From assembly GCF_027111315.2 (NCBI RefSeq), contig NZ_CP114289.2, forward strand, positions 62,001 through 126,000: a stretch of 64,000 bases of DNA. Direction: 5' to 3'. Under the pieces are notes generated by a model that saw only the letters and a list, made by a program, of their open reading frames with translations, searched no databases and was not told the origin of the DNA. This document shows, one piece after another, positions 57,215 through 64,000 of this stretch. The DNA is from Flavobacterium limnophilum (GTDB lineage Bacteria > Bacteroidota > Bacteroidia > Flavobacteriales > Flavobacteriaceae). How positions within the stretch are numbered: the stretch's first letter is position 1; every line of letters starts with the position of its first letter. A program made the position numbers and the translations under genes.

Positions 57215-58306
57215 ATGAATATATTTTTAGACAATATAATTTTTTCTTTGCAGAAAGCTGGCGGGGCTTCAATTGTTTGGCAACAACATTTAAAAAGGTT
57301 ATTGGAAGATAAAGAATTTCAGCCTCATTTTTTTGAGTATGAAGATGCAGGCTTAAATCTTTTTAGACAGCTATTGACTATTGATGAAGGGATAATTGAT
57401 TTAAAGAGTACTCAGTTTTTATATCTAAAACGTTATCTAAATTTTAAATCAGTAAATAAAATTAAACACATTTTTCATTCGTCACATTATCGCGTGGAAA
57501 ATTCCAAAAATGCAATTAACGTTACAACAGTTCATGATTTCACTTACGAATATTTTATAAATGGATTAAGACAAAAGATTCATTCTATGCAAAAAAATAA
57601 AGCAATTAATGAATCCCAAGGAATTATTTGTGTTTCACAAAGTACGAAAAGAGATTTGTTGCATTTTTTACCACATATCAGTGAACATAAAATTAAAGTC
57701 ATTTATAATGGGGTTGACGAATGTTTTAGAGTATTAAATGAGAGTAGTAATTTTCAAAAGAAACATGAATTTGAAAATTATAGTTACTCTTTGTATATCG
57801 GTGATCGAAAAGCAGGTTATAAAAATTTTTATATGGCTGTTGATGCTTGTAGTCTAGTGAAAAGTCCTCTTTTATTAATTGGAGGTGGTGAATTAACAGA
57901 AGCCGAACAATATTATTTGAAAATGAAATTAGGAGAAAAGAACTTTGCTATACTTTTAGGGGTAAGTGGAGAGGATTTAAATTATTATTATAATAATGCC
58001 TGCTGTCTTTTATATCCATCACTTTATGAGGGATTTGGTATTCCTGTGGTAGAGGCTCAAAGAGCTGGTTGCCCAGTTATTGCAACTAATTGTTCGTCGA
58101 TTCCAGAAGTTATTGCAAATAAATATTTGGCTATTGATAATCCAACTCCAAAGGAAATTTCAAAAAAAATAAATGAATTATCTCTTCTTGGCAATTTGCG
58201 AAAAGAAACTTCTGAGAAAGGAATGATAAAGTCTAAATGCTTTAGTTGGGAAAATACTTATCATCAAACGAAACAATTTTATAAAGAATTATATTTTGAA
58301 GAATAG
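57215..58306 (+). CDS. Glycosyltransferase family 4
   Basis: A 363-residue GT-B enzyme. Seen: NIIFSLQKAGGASIVWQQHL at the acceptor side, SLYIGDRKAGYKNFYMAVDA, LLLIGGGELTEAE and the EX7E motif in YEGFGIPVVEAQRAGCP. Related to the protein at 51852. It is preceded by 145 bases of AT-rich spacer without recognisable features. It overlaps the next gene by 11 bases if that gene starts at TTG 58296. Confidence 0.88.
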   Translation: MNIFLDNIIFSLQKAGGASIVWQQHLKRLLEDKEFQPHFFEYEDAGLNLFRQLLTIDEGIIDLKSTQFLYLKRYLNFKSVNKIKHIFHSSHYRVENSKNAINVTTVHDFTYEYFINGLRQKIHSMQKNKAINESQGIICVSQSTKRDLLHFLPHISEHKIKVIYNGVDECFRVLNESSNFQKKHEFENYSYSLYIGDRKAGYKNFYMAVDACSLVKSPLLLIGGGELTEAEQYYLKMKLGEKNFAILLGVSGEDLNYYYNNACCLLYPSLYEGFGIPVVEAQRAGCPVIATNCSSIPEVIANKYLAIDNPTPKEISKKINELSLLGNLRKETSEKGMIKSKCFSWENTYHQTKQFYKELYFEE

Positions 58307-58889
58307 GTATTCCTTGTTGACGATTATTAAACTGTTTTTTTGGATATTTCGGACAAAATTAATTTGGAGAAATGCACGAATAATTCGTTTTCCTTTTGAT
58401 TTAAGAGGTAAGAGATATATGTCAATTAGTTCTGGATTTACAACTGGTGTGGGATGTAGACTAGAGGCATATCCTGAGTATGGAAATAAAGTTTTGTATG
58501 TAGGTAAAAATGTTCAAATTAATGATTATGTTCACATTACGGCAAGAGAACATGTTTTTATTGGTAATAATGTCTTGATGGCAAGTAAAATTTACATTTC
58601 GGATTGTAGTCATGGAAGTTATTCGGGTGATTCTTTTGACAGTGATCCTACAAGTAACCCAATAGATAGAAAACTTTTTTCAAAATCAATAATAATCAAT
58701 GATAATGTTTGGTTAGGTGAGTTTGTTTCTGTTCTAAAAGGAGTAGAGATAGGTGAGGGGACAATCGTAGGAGCCAATTCTGTGGTCTCAAAAAGTCTTC
58801 CGCCCTATGTAATAGCCGTAGGTATTCCAGCAAGACCAATAAAAAAGTATAATTTTGAAACTAATAGATGGGAAAAAATAAATATTTAA
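58296..58889 (+). CDS. Hexapeptide-repeat acyltransferase (WbbJ-like)
   Basis: A left-handed beta-helix acyltransferase of up to 197 residues. Seen: YVGKNVQINDYVHITAREHV, FIGNNVLMASKIYISDCSHG with the likely catalytic histidine, INDNVWLGEFVSVLKGVEIG and the end VIAVGIPARPIKKYN. The start is uncertain: no suitable ATG exists. TTG at 58296 overlaps the preceding gene by 11 bases, and TTGs at 58314 and 58317 are alternatives. It probably O-acetylates the second polysaccharide. Confidence 0.85.
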   Translation: MKNRYSLLTIIKLFFWIFRTKLIWRNARIIRFPFDLRGKRYMSISSGFTTGVGCRLEAYPEYGNKVLYVGKNVQINDYVHITAREHVFIGNNVLMASKIYISDCSHGSYSGDSFDSDPTSNPIDRKLFSKSIIINDNVWLGEFVSVLKGVEIGEGTIVGANSVVSKSLPPYVIAVGIPARPIKKYNFETNRWEKINI

Positions 58890-58893
58890 AATA

Positions 58894-60027
58894 ATGAAAA
58901 ATATATTAATAACAGGTGGAGCTGGATTTATAGGCAGTAACCTTGCTCTTAAGCTTATTGAAAAGGGATATAGTATTACAGTTTTAGATAATCTTTCCAA
59001 ACAAATACATGGTGATAATCCTGAAGTAACTTCTCCATTATTTCAAAGTATAAAAGGCAAAGTTAAATTTATACATGGAAATGTTACTTCAAGAAAAGAT
59101 TGGTTAGAAGCTCTTGAAGGTCAGAATGTTGTAGTGCATTTTGCGGCTGAAACAGGAACCGGTCAATCAATGTATTGTATAGAAAAGTATACTGAAGTTA
59201 ATATCCAAGGAACTGCAATTATGCTTGATATATTGGCAAATAGAAAAAACTCTGTTGAGAAAGTAGTTATTGCTTCTTCTCGTTCAATTTATGGTGAAGG
59301 AAAATATGAACATCCTCAATTAGGGATTATCTATCCATGCCATAGAAAGGAAGAGGATATGTTGGCTGGAAAGTTTGAACTTACTTATGAAGATAATCAG
59401 ATTCTTCAGTTATTAGCAACTGATGAGGATTCTAAAATACATCCGTCATCTGTTTATGGAATTACGAAGCAGAATCAAGAACAAATGATAATGACGGTAT
59501 GTCCTACTTTAGGGATTGCTCCAGTAAGCTTTAGATACCAGAATGTATATGGGCCTGGTCAATCATTATCAAATCCTTATACTGGTATTTTATCTATTTT
59601 TTCAACACAAATTAGAAATCATAATGCGATTCAAATTTTTGAGGATGGTAAAGAATCAAGAGATTTTGTTTATATAGATGATGTTGTGGCTGCTACAATT
59701 CTTGGTGTTGAAAAGGAAGAGGCAAATGGACTAGTTTTCAATGTTGGAACAGGTGTCGCTACTGATGTTCTTGAGGTTGCAAATTCTTTGATTAAAGCTT
59801 ATAATATAAAAGTTCCTGTTGCTGTAACTGGTAGGTTTAGATTGGGGGACATTCGTCATAATTTTGCTGATTTGAAAAAAATTAAAGCGGCTTTAGGATT
59901 TGAACCTAAGGTGTTTTTTAAGGAAGGTATCGAAATGTTTGCGGCTTGGGTGCTAAAACAAGAAATTCAAGAGGATAAACTAAGCGTATCTTTGGATGAA
60001 ATGAAAAGGAAAGGATTGTTAAAATAA
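58894..60027 (+). CDS. NAD-dependent sugar epimerase, dTDP-L-rhamnose 4-epimerase-like
   Basis: A 377-residue extended short-chain enzyme. Seen: [52 protein letters not shown] and SSVYGITKQNQE (Tyr/Lys pair). YQNVYGPGQSLSNPYTGILS and a DEDSKIHPSS insertion are typical of the group that includes dTDP-L-rhamnose 4-epimerase (6-deoxy-talose synthesis). With rfbB at 44819 it suggests a dTDP-6-deoxysugar, but the intermediate enzymes are not in the window. Its last base is shared with the next ATG. Confidence 0.8.
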   Translation: MKNILITGGAGFIGSNLALKLIEKGYSITVLDNLSKQIHGDNPEVTSPLFQSIKGKVKFIHGNVTSRKDWLEALEGQNVVVHFAAETGTGQSMYCIEKYTEVNIQGTAIMLDILANRKNSVEKVVIASSRSIYGEGKYEHPQLGIIYPCHRKEEDMLAGKFELTYEDNQILQLLATDEDSKIHPSSVYGITKQNQEQMIMTVCPTLGIAPVSFRYQNVYGPGQSLSNPYTGILSIFSTQIRNHNAIQIFEDGKESRDFVYIDDVVAATILGVEKEEANGLVFNVGTGVATDVLEVANSLIKAYNIKVPVAVTGRFRLGDIRHNFADLKKIKAALGFEPKVFFKEGIEMFAAWVLKQEIQEDKLSVSLDEMKRKGLLK

Positions 60028-61064
60028 TGATGAACAAGAGTTTTATTGATAAGAAAATACTCTTTTTTTCTGTCAAATTATTTAATTATGAAAATATTAT
60101 TGCCGATAAATTGAGGGCTTTGGGGGCTGAGGTAGATTATTACGATGAAAGGCCAAGTAATTCAATATTTACAAAAGGAATAATTAGATTAAAAAGAAAT
60201 TTGTATAATGTTAAAATATCGAGATATTATAATGATATTTTAAAAGATGTTAAGGGAAAGAGTTATGATTATTTTTTTTTGATCAAAGGTGAAGTTATGC
60301 CCCAATACTTTATTGATGAAATCATAGCATTAAATCCTGAAATCATATTATTATATTATACTTTTGATTCATTTGAAAATAATCCAAATGGAGTTGATAT
60401 TTTAAAAAATTTTCATAAAAAATTTTCATTTGATTCAAAGGATTCTCAAATGTATAATTTGACTTTTAGGCCTTTGTTTTTTTCAGATGATTATCATAAA
60501 TTAATTAGTAAGGATAAAGTTACGTATGACTTGCTTTTTATTGGTACGGCACATTCGGACAGATATGTTATTAGCGAAAAAGTCGGGAAATGGTGTGAAA
60601 AAAATAATTTAAAAAAATTTTTGTTTTATTATTCTCCTAGTAGAATTGTTTTTTTATTTTTCAAATTTTTTGATTCTTCATTTAAAAAATTTAAATATGA
60701 TAAAATTTCTTTTTTTAGTTTAACACACAAAGATATAATTGAATTATACCAAGAATCTAAAGTTGTATTAGATATAAATCATCCTAATCAAAAAGGATTG
60801 ACAATGAGGGTTTTTGAAGCTCTAGGTAGCGGTAAGAAGCTGATAACTACTAATGTGGATATCAAAAGATATCCGTTCTATAATGAAAACAACATTTATA
60901 TTATTGATAGGAATAGTATTAAAATGAATCTAGAGTTTTTTACGACTCCTTTTCTCGAGATAAATGAAGAGTTGTATGGTCGTATGTCAATATCTGGTTG
61001 GCTGAATGAATTGTTTTTTAGCGATAATTTTGAATGGTTAAATGATGATGCTAGTTGCAAATGA
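60027..61064 (+). CDS. Glycosyltransferase, CgeB-like
   Basis: A 345-residue protein weakly resembling CgeB/spore-type glycosyltransferases. The C-terminal part DINHPNQKGLTMRVFEALGS followed by GKKLITTN is the glycosyltransferase 1-like donor region used by this group. The N-terminal half shows YFFLIKGEVMPQYFIDEI. Start and stop overlap its neighbours (TAATG at 60025-60029, ATGA at 61061-61064), so it is fixed in the operon. Specificity unknown. Confidence 0.72.
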   Translation: MMNKSFIDKKILFFSVKLFNYENIIADKLRALGAEVDYYDERPSNSIFTKGIIRLKRNLYNVKISRYYNDILKDVKGKSYDYFFLIKGEVMPQYFIDEIIALNPEIILLYYTFDSFENNPNGVDILKNFHKKFSFDSKDSQMYNLTFRPLFFSDDYHKLISKDKVTYDLLFIGTAHSDRYVISEKVGKWCEKNNLKKFLFYYSPSRIVFLFFKFFDSSFKKFKYDKISFFSLTHKDIIELYQESKVVLDINHPNQKGLTMRVFEALGSGKKLITTNVDIKRYPFYNENNIYIIDRNSIKMNLEFFTTPFLEINEELYGRMSISGWLNELFFSDNFEWLNDDASCK

Positions 61065-61963
61065 AAAATGTATTATTAACTGGGTCGAATGGGTTTTTAG
61101 GTAAAATAATTATAAATGTCTTAGACAGAGAAGTGAAGATTACTACTTTGTCAAGAAAGTCTGGAGATTATCAAATTTGTTTAAGTAAGGAAATACCTGT
61201 TTTTAAAAACGAATTTGATCTTGTAATTCATGCAGCAGGAAAAGCTCATAGCATTCCTAAAGCAGAAATCGAAGAAAAGGAATTTTACGAAATCAATGTG
61301 ACAGGAACTGAGAATTTATTAAAAGGATTTGAGAAGTCAACTAAACCTAAAGAGTTTATTTTTGTAAGTTCTGTTTCTGTTTATGGACAGAATATTGGAA
61401 ATATGATTGATGAAGATCATCCTTTACAAGCTATTGATCCATACGGGTTAAGTAAAATTGAAGCTGAGAAATTTGTTATAAATTGGTGTAAAAAAAACAA
61501 CGTAATTTGTACGATTTTACGTTTACCATTATTAGTGGGTAAAGATGCTCCAGGTAATTTAGGAGCTATGGTAGAAGCGATTGTTAAAGGATATTATTTT
61601 AATATAGGAAAAGGTGAGGCTAGAAAAAGTATGGTTTTAGGTAAGGATGTGGCCTCACTAATAATGAAAGTTTCGACAGTTGGGGGAATTTATAATCTAA
61701 CTGACGGATTTCATCCAAGCTTTAATGAGTTAAGTGTAGCTATATCTAGGAATAAAAACAAAAAGGAGCCTTTAAATTTACCAATAGGATTAGTGAGAAT
61801 TATCGGAAAACTAGGCGATTATTTAGGAGATAAGTTTCCAGTCAATTCATTGAAAGTAAAAAAAATGGTTTCTGATTTAACTTTCGATGATACTAAAGCA
61901 AGAGTTGTTTTGGATTGGAATCCGCAATCTGTCGTTGAATATATAAATAATAATAAAATATAA
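61061..61963 (+). CDS. NDP-sugar C4-reductase/epimerase, WbpV-like
   Basis: A 300-residue short-chain enzyme starting at ATG 61061, inside the previous stop (ATGA). Seen: NVLLTGSNGFLGK, VIHAAGKAHSIP, SSVSVYGQN, YGLSKIEAEKFV (Tyr/Lys pair) and LRLPLLVGKDAPGNLGAMVE. It resembles WbpV-type enzymes that reduce UDP-4-keto-6-deoxy-GlcNAc and are usually paired with a WbpL/WecA-type priming transferase. A truncated gene of that type lies at 63221, which agrees with this. Confidence 0.82.
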   Translation: MKNVLLTGSNGFLGKIIINVLDREVKITTLSRKSGDYQICLSKEIPVFKNEFDLVIHAAGKAHSIPKAEIEEKEFYEINVTGTENLLKGFEKSTKPKEFIFVSSVSVYGQNIGNMIDEDHPLQAIDPYGLSKIEAEKFVINWCKKNNVICTILRLPLLVGKDAPGNLGAMVEAIVKGYYFNIGKGEARKSMVLGKDVASLIMKVSTVGGIYNLTDGFHPSFNELSVAISRNKNKKEPLNLPIGLVRIIGKLGDYLGDKFPVNSLKVKKMVSDLTFDDTKARVVLDWNPQSVVEYINNNKI

Positions 61964-62048
61964 AATGGATATGCTAACTTAGCCTTCACAGAAAGTGAAT
62001 ATCCAGACTTATTGGTTTTAAATTGCATGATTTTAATTTAAAAAATCT

Positions 62049-63098
62049 ATGATGTTTTATATTTTATTTATTTTATTGATTTCAGGTATTCTATCCTTGG
62101 AACATTTTTATCCGAATAAACAAATAATTATAGGGTTTTTCGCGTTTTGCATAGTGGTGTTAGTTGCAGGATTTCGGGATAGAATAGGTTATGATTATGA
62201 TAGTTATGTTTCTTGGTATCTTACCAAAACACGAGATGATGATTTTGAATTTGGTTTTGTTGTCATTATGAATCTATTTAGGGTATTACACTTAGAGCCT
62301 CATTTTCTTTTTTTCTTTTTTTCTTTTTTTACTTGTTTTTTTCTTTTTTTAGGAATTAAAAAATATACCGAAAACCAAAGTTTCGCTTTTATGATTTTTC
62401 TGTTGTTGCCGGAACTTTTTTTAACCTCTTTTCATTTAGTAAGACAATCATTTTCTGTGGCTATTTGTTTTTATGCTTTTTATTATTTGATGAATAAAAA
62501 GTATTTTATTTATTTAACATTAATGTTTGTTGCGGTCTCGATACATTATTCAGCTTTTCTGCCTTTATTAATCTATTTCTTCGTTTTTAAGTATCCCGAG
62601 AAATTTAATGAAAGAAATATTATTGTAATGTTATTGATTTCCTTCTTGATTTCGAAAATTAATAGTATTCAATTATTTTATTTTTTATTTGAGAAAACCA
62701 GATATGCTTATTATTTTTCGCAAGAGAGTGCCCCTGTTAATAATTATAAAATAATTATTCTAAATTTAGTCGCTCTTTTTGTTTTGTTTCATTTCAGAAA
62801 ATTGAAAGAGAAATATCCTAATCATAAGTATTTATTACCCTTTTATTTTTTTTCAGTTATATTCATAAACCTATTTAGTTCGTTTGCTGATATGGCAAGA
62901 CTTGTCTTATATTTCAGGATTTTTGAAATAATAATTATAGCTGATTTAGTTTTTTTATTTGCCAAGAAAAAAAGATTATGGTTGGTCACAGGGTTTTATA
63001 TTTACTATTTTGCAGCATTTACATATACTTTGAGAGGGGATCTGGAGAAGACGGGTGTCGGTAAATTTATTCCATACCAAACATTTATTCTGAAATAG
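62049..63098 (+). CDS. EpsG/Wzy-like membrane polymerase
   Basis: A 349-residue membrane protein with about nine to ten hydrophobic segments. AGFRDRIGYDYDSYVSWYL near residues 38-56 is the typical EpsG-family segment, and SFHLVRQSFSVAICFYAFYY is the next conserved part. Expected to polymerise a polysaccharide. It would be the second polymerase-like gene of this cluster after 54830. Either two polymers are made or one of the two has another role. Start at 62049, with an adjacent ATG at 62052 as alternative. Confidence 0.8.
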   Translation: MMFYILFILLISGILSLEHFYPNKQIIIGFFAFCIVVLVAGFRDRIGYDYDSYVSWYLTKTRDDDFEFGFVVIMNLFRVLHLEPHFLFFFFSFFTCFFLFLGIKKYTENQSFAFMIFLLLPELFLTSFHLVRQSFSVAICFYAFYYLMNKKYFIYLTLMFVAVSIHYSAFLPLLIYFFVFKYPEKFNERNIIVMLLISFLISKINSIQLFYFLFEKTRYAYYFSQESAPVNNYKIIILNLVALFVLFHFRKLKEKYPNHKYLLPFYFFSVIFINLFSSFADMARLVLYFRIFEIIIIADLVFLFAKKKRLWLVTGFYIYYFAAFTYTLRGDLEKTGVGKFIPYQTFILK

Positions 63099-63220
63099 TA
63101 TTAGCATTATGTTTTCTACGGATTAAAAGATAGATTAACAATTATTGCAATTTTATTTAAGAGATAAAAAAAACAAAGGTTAATCTTTAAAGTTTATATA
63201 TAAAATCATTTAAATACTAA

Positions 63221-63424
63221 ATGCACTACATCATCCTCATTTTCGTCCTGTTTTCTCTGGAATTGATTTATTTCAAGATTGCGGACAAATGCAACATCAT
63301 TGACCAACCCAATAACGGGTCTTCTTATTCGAATAGCACTGTTGTATCCTTGACTTTGTGTCAAGATACTGGAAAAACATCCCTTATTTTGATACAAAAT
63401 TTTATTTATTTGGCTTTACTTTAA
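63221..63424 (+). pseudogene. Truncated WbpL/WecA-type sugar-phosphate transferase
   Basis: The first about 33 residues (MHYIILIFVLFSLELIYFKI, ADKCNIIDQPNNGSS) match the start of flavobacterial WbpL/WecA-family UDP-sugar:undecaprenyl-phosphate transferases, in which NIIDxPNxRSSH is followed by a long membrane protein of over 300 residues. Here the frame leaves family likeness after NNGSS and stops at residue 67. The gene is therefore a 5' remnant, or is continued by an intact copy outside the window. Confidence 0.75.
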
Positions 63425-63650
63425 AGCAAAAGCTTATTTTGAATCTATTGAAGTACCCATTATTCCGGATTTTAAAAAATCACCAAGATTGCAGTTTTTA
63501 GACACGGGTATTCTTAATTGTGTTTTAGGGATTAGTGCTCAAATGCTCCCGTTAAATGATTTAAGTCAAAGTTATAAGGTGCCATCATACCCCATATCAT
63601 TACGCAAGAATTAATTTTTATGCAATCTAAAAAGCCGATTTACCCAGGTC
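63423..63650 (+). pseudogene. Frameshifted remnant of a DUF4143-type ATPase
   Basis: Reading from 63423 gives KAYFESIEVPIIPDFKKSPR and LQFLDTGILNCVLGISAQML, the middle of the DUF4143 region of AAA ATPases (pattern P..KKSPRLQFLDTGxLN). A one-base loss near 63573-63577 breaks the frame (SYK|G). In the next frame the protein continues as AIIPHIITQELIFMQSKKPI. No N-terminal ATPase domain is present. It belongs to a different subfamily from the two intact ATPases at 5190 and 32045. Confidence 0.75.
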
Positions 63651-64000
63651 ATTCGCTTTTAAAAAAGGAAAATAAAGTTTGCCACGAATTACACCAATTG
63701 CCACTAATTTTTATCCAAATTTAAAATTGAATTGCGCGAATTCTGTCTGTTTTTAAGAATTTGTGTAATTAAAAATTAATTGTAATTCGTGTTTATTAGT
63801 GTAATTGCTTCGCCTATTGGTCCCGACAATTGTCGGGACTCGGGTCGTGGCGGTAACTTTTAAATGCGAATGCCCTGGGTTTTGCTGTAAATCGTAGCTT
63901 GTTTGTCCAATAATTTCAATAGTATCGACCAGTATTCACTTTTAATTCCATTATAAATTAATGAATTTTCTTTTCATCACGGCTGTTTTATTCGCTATCG
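63651..64000. other. Intergenic repeat with a 20-bp perfect palindrome
   Basis: GCCACGAATTACACCAATTGCC followed by further AATT-rich words (about 63679-63800) is a common flavobacterial intergenic repeat type. GTCCCGACAATTGTCGGGAC at 63820-63839 is a perfect palindrome without a T-run. The last 150 bases show no supported gene on either strand. Confidence 0.6.

Noticed and set aside
63858..63970. Minus-strand tail reading SEYWSILLKLLDKQATIYSK ending in GIRI and a stop
   Set aside because: Protein-like for about 30 codons, but it meets a stop upstream within the window and matches no family I recognise. It may be the remnant of a gene; not enough to report.

Overview
The window reads as part of a Flavobacterium-like (Bacteroidota) chromosome. 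The base composition is AT-rich, several genes are preceded by the Bacteroidota -7 promoter box TAnnTTTG, Shine-Dalgarno sequences are weak, and intergenic spaces carry the hairpin and low-complexity repeats typical of flavobacteria. Every gene I can support lies on the + strand. I saw no tRNA, rRNA, CRISPR array, transposase or integrase.

Layout. Positions 1-4750: a CoA-binding protein, then GDP-L-fucose synthase and GDP-mannose 4,6-dehydratase, embedded in two blocks of short repeats. Positions 5190-6383: an AAA ATPase bracketed by copies of one intergenic repeat. Positions 6748-16392: a six-gene set in the order ddhD-ddhA-ddhB-ddhC, then a short-chain reductase and a thiamine-diphosphate enzyme. 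This is best explained as synthesis of a CDP-linked branched 3,6-dideoxysugar of yersiniose type. A 2.4 kb tandem array made from the 3' end of ddhB splits it. Positions 16879-26055: flippase, polymerase, glycosyltransferases, acyltransferases and UDP-xylose synthase. Positions 26412-31594: the priming sugar-phosphate transferase, an outer-membrane export lipoprotein and a Wzc tyrosine kinase, closed by a clear terminator. Positions 32045-33238: a second AAA ATPase, again between copies of one repeat. Positions 33826-36115: fifteen tandem copies of a 153-bp unit. Positions 36315-46447: recR, a second Wza/Wzc pair, UDP-sugar dehydrogenases and epimerases, dTDP-glucose dehydratase, and a NusG-like (UpxY/RfaH type) antiterminator. 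Positions 46819-63098: a second polysaccharide cluster with its own SLBB export protein, Wzz-like protein, flippase, glycosyltransferases and two polymerase-like proteins. It ends in a truncated WbpL/WecA-type gene and a frameshifted ATPase remnant.

How it fits together. Two polysaccharide assembly clusters each combine nucleotide-sugar enzymes, glycosyltransferases, a Wzx flippase and a Wzy polymerase. Three export/chain-length modules are present (28407-31594, 37004-40270, 46819-50369). The two leaders that open the clusters, before the gene at 1820 and before the gene at 46819, share an identical 16-base element about 40 bases after a TAnnTTTG promoter. The NusG paralogue at 45977 is the obvious candidate to read it, so both operons may be controlled by one antiterminator through an ops-like site.

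The other striking feature is the intergenic DNA. Several repeat blocks begin inside the 3' end of the preceding gene (ddhB, ddhD, gmd), and both intact AAA ATPase genes sit between direct copies of intergenic repeats. Functions are assigned from motifs and remembered family sequences only; no database search was possible.
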